From: Agapanthus africanus
Lineage: Eukaryota > Streptophyta > Magnoliopsida > Asparagales > Amaryllidaceae
Direction of reading: 5' to 3'
Assembly: GCA_030015575.1 (NCBI GenBank)
Contig: CM057338.1
Span: 833,582,353 to 833,646,352 of the forward strand
Length of the DNA stretch: 64,000 nt
Shown: in pieces, positions 44,466 through 54,122 of the stretch
Position numbering within the stretch: the first letter of the stretch is position 1
How the letters are laid out: each line of letters starts with the position of its first letter
The notes under the pieces: model-generated
What the model was told of the DNA's origin: nothing
What the model saw: the letters and a program-made list of their open reading frames with translations, nothing else
Database searches by the model: none
Translations under genes and position numbers: made by a program

Positions 44466-45054
44466 TAGAAATCTTTGGATCTTCTTTGGAGCCTCGGATC
44501 CTCCTGTAATGGGATTTTTGGAGATGGGTATCCTTCTTCTTCCTCTATGTTGGCTGGATCTTGGGGGAAAAGAGAGGTGAGACTTAAAATCTCCCCTTCT
44601 AGGGATTTGATGGAAAATTCGAGCTCCCTTCAAGGGTTTTTTGATAAAAAAAACTATTTATTTTTGAAAAAGGAAGGGTTAAACTCTTGATTTAATTCAA
44701 AAGGGGGAGAAGGTTTTAGAACTTTGAGGAAGTGGAAAGAGGCACAAACCCTAGAATTTGAGAGAATGAATTATTGTTCTTTATTTCATTGTCATGTTGC
44801 CTTTTATAGGCTTACAAACTTACATATAGCCCTTGGGCTTTACAAAATGGCATCTTGCCCATCCCATGTCTCATGTGCTCATTTGTTTCGCACATGAGCC
44901 ATGGGCTTTACAAAAATTTGGCTTTATACCCATTTTTCTTACATTCATGCATAAAATAATTACATCACAATTATTTATTACATGATTTCATTTTGGCACG
45001 TGGAGGCGAATTGATTTGGTAAGCTGGCACTGCCCTTTCTACGACATGGACGGT

Positions 45055-45651
45055 CGATGCTTGATGTGTCTACGAGACGGAGTGTCGGTGTATGACATAT
45101 CCCTGACGCGGAGTGTCTGTTTGACGTTTCCCCAGCACAGAGTGTCGTTGGTAGATGTGTCCCAGGTACGGAGTGTCACTGGTTGACTTATCCCCTGTAC
45201 GGAGTGTCATTGTTGGACCTTTCCCCGAGGAGGAGTGTCTGTTTGACCTGCCCCCGGCACGGAGTGTCTCTGGTCGACGTTTTCCCGGCGCAGAGTGTCG
45301 CTGGTTGACTTGTCCCCTGCATGGAGTGTCACTGTTGGACGTTTCCCCGAGGCGGAGTGTCTGTTTGACGTGTCCCCGGCACGGAGTGCCGCTGGTTGAC
45401 GTGTCCCCGGCACGGAGTGCCGCTGGTTGACGTGTCCCCGGCACGGAGTGTCGCTGGTTAACGTATCCCCGAGACGGAGTGTCACTGTTGGACGTTTCCT
45501 CAAAGCGGAGTATCTGTTTTACGTGTCCCCGGCACAGAGTGTTGCTGGTTGACGTGTCTCCGGCACGAAGTGTCGCTGGTTGACGTGTCACCAAGACGGA
45601 GTGTCTGCTTGACGTTTCCCCGTTACGGAGTGTCAGCTGTTTGATGTGTCC
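45055..45651. repeat. 30-31-bp tandem array (GACGTGTCCCCGGCACGGAG), left part
   Basis: About 20 units; successive GACGTG starts at 45367, 45398 and 45429 give a 31-bp period. Units vary at TGTCCCCGGCACGGAGTGTC. The array is cut at 45651 by element E and continues at 52426-52490. Open frames on both strands (up to 174 codons) follow from the repeat and are not called genes. The position is inside Tat-2, next to its truncated 3' LTR. Confidence 0.85.
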
Positions 45652-46083
45652 TGTTCAGTTGATAAAACTGCACACTTGTATTACATTTTTCCTACCATTT
45701 TCATATTAAAAAAGGACTATATTATAATATATTATACATATGAGGGTTTATGTGTAAAAACATTATTTTCCATGTGTTAATATATTTTAATTATCATTTG
45801 GTAGAAAAATGTATGCAAATAATATTATTGATCTAATCCTAGTAGAACAAAGTCTACTAAAATCTTATTTGAGTTCTTGTGCAGAATATTTCCAAGTTGT
45901 TATGAAGGATTTAACAAACAAATCAATTTGTTGAAGAAATCTTGCCAAATTAAGAAGCAAACTTGGAGACCAAGTCTGGAAGCAACAGAGAAAATATTTT
46001 CAGATTCTGAAGATGCCTAGGATCGCCACATGTCACCAGATGAAAGCCCAAGAAAAAGAATCAAATGATCCCTACCCTTGAGC

Positions 46084-46124
46084 GCGGATCCGCGGCCAAA
46101 CCCACCCTGGGGCCGCGGATCCGC
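46084..46124. repeat. GC-rich inverted repeat in E LTR
   Basis: Perfect 14-bp arms GCGGATCCGCGGCC and GGCCGCGGATCCGC with a 13-nt spacer; each arm itself contains GCGGATCCGC. The 3' LTR copy (51404-51444) has lost pairs at two CpG-type positions. Confidence 0.85.
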
Positions 46125-46216
46125 CGCAATTTGAGGAGGTTAGAGTGCAAGATTTTGGGGCATTATTCTTTGCTGAATTTTACCAAGTTTTCAACAATAA
46201 GATTCTGGGTTTTCAC

Positions 46217-46224
46217 TATAAAAA
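46217..46224 (+). promoter_or_regulatory. TATA box of E LTR
   Basis: TATAAAAAGGCACC about 30 bases before GAGAGCCTCTTGG; present in both LTRs (51537-51544). Confidence 0.65.
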
Positions 46225-47107
46225 GGCACCGAGAGCCTCTTGGAAAAGGTATCAAGCCGACGAGATCACGAAGTCCAAGACGGCTCACGCATCCAGGCTG
46301 ATCATCAACGGTTCATCTACCTCTTTGGAAGAGATCGAGAAGCAAACTAGGTTTTTGTAATCATTTTCTAAGGAATCAAAGTGTACTTGATCTTGTTGAT
46401 TAATAAAAGTAGTTCTTTTTCTTATTCTATTTCTTCGTAGTTTAATTATGCAATTTCTCTCCATCTCTTTTTCTCCCAACATGCGCGAGTAATTCTCCGC
46501 TTGTTAGGGTTCGTAGGATTAGGGTAGGCTAATGGGCGATGAAAGTAATTAAACCCTTTTTAAGTCCTATAAAGTTTAGGAACTTTATCAAAATAATCAT
46601 TAACATCCTAATCGGGCGCACTAGCAATTCCTTGCTAGTTCCGACCGCGATTAGAGATTAGATTAATGATTGTTTTGGTAAAGGCTAGATATGAACGGAG
46701 TTCCGTGTCGAGATAAGGGTTACGAGTGGGATTCTTTTTCCCTCCAGAAACCCTAATCTACACGCATCACCGTCGTTCTAGTTCTAAATCTATTAATGGA
46801 TAAAAAGGGTAACTTTTAATTAATCTTCCATAACTACTAAATCCTAACGAACCCTACAAGCCCTATTATTATATTATTTAAATCTCTAAAATAATCTAGA
46901 TCTATATTTAACATTCTTGTTTAAAGTAGATCTAGAAATCTTTCTACAAAATTCTTTCTTCCTCCTCTCTTTTTCAACATATCTAAAGTAAAAATAAAAG
47001 GTTCAACGTTTCCCAGAGGACGACCCGTACTCATCTCGGTCTAGCTACGCGCGACACCGTTCTGATTGCGGTTAACTACAAAAACACACTCTTTCGTGTC
47101 AATCAAA

Positions 47108-47125
47108 TGGCGCCGTTGCCGGGGA
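47108..47125 (+). promoter_or_regulatory. Element E primer-binding site
   Basis: TGGCGCCGTTGCCGGGGA, two bases after the LTR; this 18-mer is complementary to the 3' end of plant tRNA-Asp and is usual in Athila-group elements. Confidence 0.88.
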
Positions 47126-47924
47126 AACGTGCGTAATTTTTTATTTTTACTATTTGTGTTGAATTCTTCGACGAGTCATATCATTATTAAAACAAAACTG
47201 CAAATTGTATATTTAACGATTATTGTGTGAATTTTTGCGAGGAAATCTGGAGTCACGGACTTGAGGAAATAGGAGATCTAGGGTTCACACTTCTCTGGTA
47301 AGATTCTAACTCCCTTCTCTCTCCTCTAAAATCCAATAAAATCGATTTTCTGCAGGATTCTTTACAAAATATCGCCGCTCAAAAATCTTTTTGCAAAGTT
47401 TTGTTTTTCAGTTTGTTTTTGCATATTTTAATACGGATCTTTAAGGGGCAAGGACCAAATCAAGATTAGGTGGGGATTTCATCACCCTTCCTAAGCCCCA
47501 CAAATCACAAACCGAGCATATAGATCAACCCTTCATTAATTTAAAAAATATCTAGACCAGACTCTAAGGACTGTCGCGCTCAATAAGGACAGAGGAAGGT
47601 CGTGGGTAATCTATCGTTTATCCGCATTACTTTTGTAGTGTCTAGGCAAGTGTGACAAAGGCTAGTGGTTTTTAATTAGGCCCACGACGTGGTTCCTTCC
47701 CACTTACCTAGCACTTACCTGGCTACAAGGGTAGTACGGAGGCGGTAGAGGATTTATCCTGCGGCTTGTCCTTTGGAAGTCTAGGAGCGGTCTAGAGACT
47801 GGACCTAGGTAACCATAGTTCTAGGGTTGTGTATTTTTTGTGATTTGTCTAAATCCGTCATTTTTCAAAACAAACCAATTACTTTCTCTCCTTTTTACCC
47901 CTTCCCCCTTCTTCTCTTCTTATA
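47126..47924 (+). other. Element E leader
   Basis: About 800 bp without a gene. Ordinary AT-rich sequence with several pyrimidine tracts, ending in a long CT-rich run (47881-47920) just before the ORF start. Confidence 0.6.
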
Positions 47925-49577
47925 ATGGGTGACCTAAACAGAAGAACACTTGCCGAGCTTTGCTGTCCACAACCAGATATCTCTTGTTTTCGAAATCCCT
48001 TCGGTATACCGTCCAGCTCTTCGATGTCCTTAAGAGATCATATAGAACAAGCGGGAAGAAACAGTTGGCCACCTCAGTCTAGGTCTTATCAACCATATCC
48101 TAATCCTACACCTGTTTCAGTTCATACCCAGAGTGAGGAAGCCCCTAGACGAATGTCCATTGCTGAGCACATAGCTAGGTCTAGAGGCCAAAGTTTCAAC
48201 CCGGACCAATATCAACCATCACCACCACTGTCCGGAGAAGAGTTTGATATGCGGTTTGTGGCATATAAGATGTCTGTTGAAAATAGCCAACCAACCAACC
48301 CATATCAATATTCTTCTTATCATAATATTGATCCTACTCCTACCCAAGTTCCGCAACCATTCTATTCCTATCAATCCGATCCGACTTTTCCACCTACTCT
48401 AGACAGTTCTTCTAATCAGTCATTTGGGAGTTTTAATTATCCACAGGAATTTCAATCTTATACTGAAACATCTTATCAGCCCAAGACTAGTCTGGAGCAG
48501 ACATTAGAAAAATTTATGGAAATGTCGAACCAAATTATGAAGGATTTGGGTAGTAAGACAGAACTGTACCTCCAAACTGAAATCCACAACTCCAGTTTCA
48601 TAGATTCATCAAGTATACCAAATAGAATGACTGATAAGTTGTGTGACTTTGTAGTGTTTGATTTGCCCAACTGTGAAGGGTCCCTTTCAAGTGAAACCAT
48701 ACCCAACCCTTGTGATCTCTACACCTCCACTCTTGAACCAAAACTGATTGAAAACCATACTTTTGATGAGGAGTTTGAGAATTTTAACCTTCACTTGAAT
48801 GAGGTGATTGACATTGGGGATATTTTGATTGATGAACCCGAAATTTTGGATGATTTTGGCCCACCAATTCATCAAATACTTTCACTTCCTTATGGTCATC
48901 ATCTTGAGCCTTTAATTCTTCCCGAATCCCAAATATGTCTTGAAGTTGATGATAATGGTATATCCGAAGATCAGACCGAAATACAACCTCCATCTTCCAC
49001 ATCTGGTTCAGCAACACTCGACATACCAATTTGTTTACCCATTTCACCTTCTACTTTCTCCGGTTCTTCTTCTGTTCCTATAGTTTCAGTGAGTTTTGAT
49101 AAATCACAATCCGTTAATTCAAGTTCAGTAATACCGGAAATTCAACTTGATTTGGATATTTTTGAAAAAGAGGTAGATGAGTTTTTCGAGTCCTCTACCT
49201 CAGTGATTTTTTATGAATCAAGTAGAATAAATTCTGGCACAAAACTCTTTGACAGTAAAATGTTCAATCACACCATCGATAAAAGTTTTGAAGAACTTTT
49301 TGCTGACGAACTTGAATTTTTAAACAATACGGATTTTGTGATTGATCAATCTCCACCTATAGAGGTTGAACCGTCACCATTCCTTCTTCCTAATCATTCA
49401 CATTCCTCCTCATTCTTTCTTTTCTCTAAATTCAAACCCTTTCCTGACCACCTCTTATCCCTTCCCCACTTTTCCTTGACTCGATACAACACATTCTTCC
49501 ACCAACCTATACGATATACTGATAAAATCTTTGAATGGTTGGTGTTGACTTTTGGTCTTTGTAAAGTCTTACTTTGA
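47925..49577 (+). CDS. Element E ORF, 550 codons, function unknown (possible gag remnant)
   Basis: Intact frame starting 800 bases after the primer site. The N-terminus (RRTLAELCCPQPDI) recalls the RTLxELAxP leader motif of Athila-type gag proteins. Two repeated short motifs follow: SLRDHIEQAGRNS (about residue 36) and SIAEHIARSRGQS (about 78). A helical stretch at about 185-215 (TSLEQTLEKFMEMSNQIM) resembles the SLEDxLxxFM segment seen in gag. The remaining two thirds are acidic and rich in Ser, Pro, Ile and Phe, with no zinc knuckle, no DTG and no RT. The resemblance to gag is a judgement from motif style and may be wrong. An uninterrupted 1.65-kb frame in a pol-less element suggests recent need for the protein or recent origin. 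Confidence 0.6.
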   Translation: MGDLNRRTLAELCCPQPDISCFRNPFGIPSSSSMSLRDHIEQAGRNSWPPQSRSYQPYPNPTPVSVHTQSEEAPRRMSIAEHIARSRGQSFNPDQYQPSPPLSGEEFDMRFVAYKMSVENSQPTNPYQYSSYHNIDPTPTQVPQPFYSYQSDPTFPPTLDSSSNQSFGSFNYPQEFQSYTETSYQPKTSLEQTLEKFMEMSNQIMKDLGSKTELYLQTEIHNSSFIDSSSIPNRMTDKLCDFVVFDLPNCEGSLSSETIPNPCDLYTSTLEPKLIENHTFDEEFENFNLHLNEVIDIGDILIDEPEILDDFGPPIHQILSLPYGHHLEPLILPESQICLEVDDNGISEDQTEIQPPSSTSGSATLDIPICLPISPSTFSGSSSVPIVSVSFDKSQSVNSSSVIPEIQLDLDIFEKEVDEFFESSTSVIFYESSRINSGTKLFDSKMFNHTIDKSFEELFADELEFLNNTDFVIDQSPPIEVEPSPFLLPNHSHSSSFFLFSKFKPFPDHLLSLPHFSLTRYNTFFHQPIRYTDKIFEWLVLTFGLCKVLL

Positions 49578-50971
49578 CCAAATGACTCACCCCCTCTTAA
49601 AATGCTTCGTATTGTCTAACTCATGTTTGAGGGGGGATATATTTTTGGCTCTTGATCATAACTTTTGTCCTCAAATTTGTGAGCCAAAAATAAGTTTGGG
49701 GGAGGATTTTCACTTTCATATATTCTTGCCCCCATTAATAATTTCTTCCCAAGTCTACAGGTTTTTGAGCTTAACAGATGATATCAGTGAGGACACTGCT
49801 GTAAACAGGTTTGGGGGAGGTTTGTGCTTATTTACACATCAATTTGCATCATATTTTGCATAAGCACAATATTTTCAAAAAAAAAAAAATTTCAAAAATT
49901 TTCTTTTATAACAAAAGAGTAGAAAGTGAAACATTACATCCAAAAGATAGGAATAGTTTAAGAAAACCAAGAAAATTAGAAGTTTTCTTATACGAACTAG
50001 TAATAAGTAGTTATGAGCTGTTGTCCCAAGGGTTAGTAAGATGAAGGAAGTCACTAATCTGAGGATAAAAATAAGTCTGAAAAATAGTTTCTATTCTGGA
50101 AGCCAAACATTTGAATGTTGATACCCTACAATATGCACCTACACACGTCTTGAAACTCGGGATAGTAGAGGATACCTTGAAATACTCTTGTCTAAAAGCC
50201 AAAGTATGAAGGAAGTATAAAAATGGTAAAAAGAAAAAAAATGAACATTGGTTTTGTATCGCCAAGGCAGCAATAAAAAAAATATAGCGAGAGTGCCTCT
50301 TCACCTAGTGCCCTAAGGCCAACTGGTCTGGGAGTCACTGCTAAGCCTTAGGTGGTGCAAGAAAAGGAAAATACTATCACCAAATCAGCAAGCACTTGAG
50401 TAATCGGTCGGTTAGTACCTCAAGAAGTATTAGCGGTCGCATGAAAAGGTATGAGCAAACCTAAGTATTCATAAAGTACTGAGGTAGATGGACAAGAGTA
50501 TGATAGCTTGAATTGAATTCTCCGAGTGTAGGGATGTTATTTACACACACGTGGGGTTATATGATCAATGTTTGGATGAAAGGTAGGAATGAAGAATAAT
50601 GACGATGTTTTATTGAGAGATGATGTGATTTCTAACATCTTTTCATGGCTATTAAGATAGGGCTCATGACAACTGAAAAGCTAGTATAGTTGGAAACTCT
50701 TCTTTTCAAAGTATTTCTTTTATGGTTCTTGTCTTTATATGTAAATTTCACCATCTTTCTTTTGTTATTGGATTTTGTGGGTGTAATCCGCTGAAAACCC
50801 TCAGGAGGCAACACTCCTGCTACTAGGGACACCTAGAGGTTTAACGGCTTGTTGCACGTGCTCAGTGCAATCGTGTCTGCCTACGAAAGTGTGCTTAGTT
50901 TTCTTATTTCTTTTTCTCCTCTTGAATAAACTAGTTTGCTCGGGACAATCAAAGATAAGTTTGGGGGTATT
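49578..50971 (+). other. Element E 3' non-coding region with repeated polypurine tracts
   Basis: No gene. Polypurine tracts TTTGAGGGGGGAT (49625), AGTTTGGGGGAGG (49693), GGTTTGGGGGAGG (49808) and, at the normal place before the LTR, AGTTTGGGGGTAT (50958-50970). The middle part is AT-rich with a poly(A) run near 49878. Confidence 0.65.
50958..50970 (+). promoter_or_regulatory. Element E polypurine tract
   Basis: AGTTTGGGGGTAT stands one base before the 3' LTR start TGTTCAG. Confidence 0.8.
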
Positions 50972-52425
50972 TGTTCAGTTGATAAAACTGCACACTTGTA
51001 TTACATTTTTCCTACCATTTTCATATTAAAAAAGGACTATATTATAAAATATTATACATATGAGGGTTTATGTGTAAAAACATTATTTTCCATGTGTTAA
51101 TATATTTTAATTATCATTTGGTAGGAAAATGTATGCAAATAATATTATTGATCTAATCCTAGTAGAACAAAGTCTACTAAAATCTTATTTGAGTTGTTGT
51201 GCAGAATATTTCCAAGTTGTTATGAAGGATTTAACAAACAAATCAATTTGTTGAAGAAATCTTGCCAAATTAAGAAGCAAACTTGGAGACCAAGTCTGGA
51301 AGCAATAGAGAAAATATTTTCAGATTCTGAAGATGCCTAGGATTGCCACATGTCACCAGATGAAAGCCCAAGAAAAAGAATCAAATGATCCCTACCCTTG
51401 AGCACGGATCCGCGGCCAAACCCACCCTGGGACCGCGGATCCGCCGTAATTTGAGGAGGTTAGAGTGCAAGATTTTGGGGCATTATTCTTTGCTGAATTT
51501 TATCAAGTTTTCAACAATAAGATTCTGGGTTTTCACTATAAAAAGGCACCGAGAGCCTCTTGGAAAAGGTATCAAGCCGACGAGATCACGAAGTCCAAGA
51601 CGGCTCACGCATCCAGGCTGATCATCAACGGTTCATCTACCTCCTTGGAAGAGATCGAGAAGCAAACTAGGTTTTTGTAATCATTTTCTAAGGAATCAAA
51701 GTGTACTTGATCTTGTTGATTAATAAAGGTAGTTCTTTTTCTTATTCAATTTCTTCGTAGTTTAATTATGCAATTTCTCTCCATCTCTTTTTCTCCCAAC
51801 ATGCGCGAGTAATTCTCCGCTTGTTAGGGTTCGTAGGATTAGGGTAGGCTAATGGGCGATGAAAATAATTAAACCCTTTTTAAGTCCTATAAAGTTTAGG
51901 AACTTTATCAAAATAATCATTAACATCCTAATCGGGCGCACTAGCAATTCCTTGCTAGTTCCGACCGCGATTAGAGATTAGATTAATGATTGTTTTGGTA
52001 AAGGCTAGATATGAACGGAGTTCCGTATCGAGATAAGGGTTACGAGTGGGATTCCTTTTCCCTCCAGAAACCCTAATCTACACGCATCACCGTCGTTCTA
52101 GTTCTAAATCTATTAATGGATAAAAATGGTAACTTTTAATTAATCTTCCATAACTACTAAATCCTAACGAACCCTACAAGCCCTATTATTATATTATTTA
52201 AATCTCTAAAATAATCTAGATCTATATTTAACATTCTTGTTTAAAGTAGATCTAGAAATCTTTCTACAAAATTCTTTCTTCCTCCTCTCTTTTTCAACAC
52301 ATCTAAAGTAAAAATAAAAGGTTCAACGTTTCCCAGAGGAAGACCCGTACTCATCTCGGTCTAGCTACGCGCGACACCGTTCTGATTGCGGTTAACTACA
52401 AAAACACACTCTTTCGTGTCAATCA
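50972..52425 (+). repeat. Element E 3' LTR
   Basis: 1454 bp, same ends as the 5' LTR, followed by duplication TGTCC at 52426-52430. Confidence 0.93.
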
Positions 52426-53730
52426 TGTCCCCAGCACGGAATGTCTGCATGACGTTTCCCTGGCACAGAGTGTCTCTTTGTTTGACGCAGAGGTCGATGT
52501 TGGAATTTGTTGGTTTGATTTGTTTGATTTTTACCTTTTTTGGCGGGACTTTTGAATTTGAGAGGAATTTGGAATTTGTTTAGCATCAGTATTGCTGCAC
52601 TGGAATAATGCCAGGAGAAACTCATCATTTTCCCTGGGAGGACTTGGGATTTTGGTTTGGGTTTTGCATCGGCATCGCTGCACTGGAATATGGTACCAGG
52701 AGCGAATCATCATTTGCCGTGAGGGGATTTCCCTCGTTCCCAGTTTAATGACTTAGGGGTCATCTGTTCCTAGTTTAACGACTTAGGGGTCATCTGTTCC
52801 CAGTTTAAATACTTAGGGGTCTTCTGGATCGATTTGGAATTTCGGGGTTAGGGTCGGCATCAACATTGCTAACACTAAAGTATAGGTGCCAGGAGCAATT
52901 CATCATTTGTTGTTCCCTGTTGGGGAGCGATGGCATAGGAGACAGATTTAGGTCCTTATCACCTAAGACTTTTCAATTTTATGAGCCGTAAGGATCCCAT
53001 AAAAGCATTTTCTCCCTACGAGTCGAAAGGATCTCGTAGGTGTACTTTCTCCTTAGGAGTCGTGGGGACTCCCAAGTGTGTTTTTCCTTCGTGAGTCGTA
53101 AGGATCCCATGAAGGTGTTTTCTTATGAGTCGAGAGGATCTCATAAGTTTTGTTCTCTTCATGTATCGTGAGGAAATATGAGTGGGTCTTCCCAAATGGA
53201 GCATAATTCCAAGGGCAGAGACCGACCGCTGGACCGGTGATTACGGTAGGGTATGGGTATGATGAGAATTATTTGAGCCCGTGGATTGTATACGGTAGTC
53301 AGTTCAGGAACCAACCGTAGGGCTGGGAGAATTTTGGGACTTTGTTGGCGTCTGCATCGCTGCACTGGAATATGGTACCAGGAGCGACTCATCATTCGCT
53401 GTCTGGGGATTTGGATTTTGGTTGGTGTCTGCATCGCTGTAATGGAATATGGTACCAGGAGTGACTCATCATTCTCTATCTGGGGATTTGGATTTTGGTT
53501 GGCGTCTGCATCGCTGCACTGGAATATGGGACCAAGAGCGACTCATCATTCGCCATTGGGGCATTCAGAGATTTGAAATTTTGGTTGGCGTCTGCATCGC
53601 TGCACTGGAATATGGTACCAGGAGAGACTCATCATTCGCCATTTGAGACTTTAGATTTTTGTTGGCGTCTGCATCGCTGCACTGAAATATGGTACCAGGA
53701 GCAACTCATCATTCTCCTTTATAGAATTTT
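52426..53730. repeat. Tat-2 repeat region: end of 31-bp array, 77-bp repeats, hairpin array
   Basis: Contents: the rest of the 31-bp array (52426-52490); scattered TGCACTGGAATA..CCAGGAGCGA units (52575, 52670, 52860); three 30-bp CCCAGTTTAA..GGGGTCA units (52740-52815); hairpins (52977-53147); and five tandem GGCGTCTGCATCGCTGCACT units (53343-53725). Successive GGTACC or GGGACC sites at 53374, 53451, 53528, 53614 and 53691 give spacings of 77, 77, 86 and 77 bp. Open frames here (65-122 codons) come from the repeats. Confidence 0.82.
52977..53147 (-). repeat. Hairpin array of Tat-2, same series as Tat-1
   Basis: In + strand order: TTTTATGAG/CCCATAAAA (52977-53004), CCTACGAG/CTCGTAGG (53015-53040), CTTAGGAG/CTCCCAAG (53052-53076), CCTTCGTGAG/CCCATGAAGG (53086-53115), CTTATGAG/CTCATAAG (53122-53147). 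Loops are TCGAAAGGAT, TCGTAAGGAT, TCGAGAGGAT and similar, which in element sense read ATCCTTACGA-like. Confidence 0.85.
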
Positions 53731-53939
53731 TTTTAACTGCGATTGCTCTATCATTTCAGCTTTTCTTATCGCGAAGGTCGCGATTGCCATATTATTTCGG
53801 CTATTTATTCGCGGTTACTCCATCATTTCAGCTGTTTATTTTCATTTTTATTTTAATCGCTGATTTTTATTGCAAGTTGCCCCATCATTTCAGCTTTTCT
53901 TTTTTTATTTTATTTTATTATTTACACATTTTTTACATC

Positions 53940-54120
53940 CCCAGTTTAATGAATTAGAGGTCGATTGTTCCCAGTTTAACGACGTGGTGGTTCATCGTTC
54001 CCAGTTTAACGACGTGGTGGTCAATCGTTCCCAGTTTAACGACGTGGTGGTCAGTCGTTCCCAGTTTAACAATGTGGTGGTCAGTCGTTCCCAGTTTAAT
54101 GACGTGGTGGTCAGCTGTTT
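53940..54120. repeat. 30-bp repeats CCCAGTTTAACGACGTGGTGG
   Basis: Six tandem 30-bp units (motif CAGTTTAACGACGTGGTGGT). In element sense (minus) they read like the GGAC..GTCCTTAAACT repeats of Tat-1. Both strands stay open with 10-residue protein repeats, as expected for a 30-bp unit without stops; I see no sign of a real protein. Confidence 0.8.
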
Positions 54121-54122
54121 GC

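Larger units (their letters stand above)
43582..44995 (-). repeat. Tat-2 3' LTR, truncated
   Basis: Matches 57390-58756 from TGTAGGGTGTTTTTCG to GATTTCATTTTG. The last ~118 bp seen in the other LTR (58757-58874) are absent and replaced by tandem-array DNA, so the U3 start and the polypurine tract are lost. A minus-strand TATA box (CCTATAAAAG) lies at 44811-44820. Confidence 0.82.
45652..47105 (+). repeat. Element E 5' LTR
   Basis: 1454 bp, starting TGTTCAGTTGATAAAACTG and ending TCGTGTCAATCA. TATA box TATAAAAA at 46217-46224, poly(A) signal AATAAA at 46402-46407, and a GC-rich palindrome at 46084-46124. Short open frames (46065-46360) cross the TATA box and are not called genes. Confidence 0.93.
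45652..52425 (+). mobile_element. Element E: non-autonomous LTR retrotransposon with Athila-type primer site
   Basis: Bounded by TGTCC duplications (45647-45651 and 52426-52430). Two 1454-bp LTRs differ at about 18 positions by eye (about 1.2%). The primer site and polypurine tract are in place. The internal 3.9 kb holds a single long ORF (47925-49577) and no protease, RT or integrase motif, so it must depend on enzymes of another element. The primer site is the kind found in Athila-group gypsy elements. Confidence 0.92.

Noticed and set aside
44475-44690. 71-codon frame MDLLWSLGSS in the Tat-2 LTR (and 58451-58696)
   Set aside because: Lies in LTR sequence, not conserved as a frame in the second LTR.
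45070-45594. Open frames of 91-174 codons on both strands in the 31-bp array
   Set aside because: Protein repeats follow directly from the short DNA unit; both strands and more than one frame are open.
46065-46360. Two 71-78-codon frames, also at 51385-51680
   Set aside because: Present twice only because they lie in the E LTR; they overlap the palindrome and TATA box.
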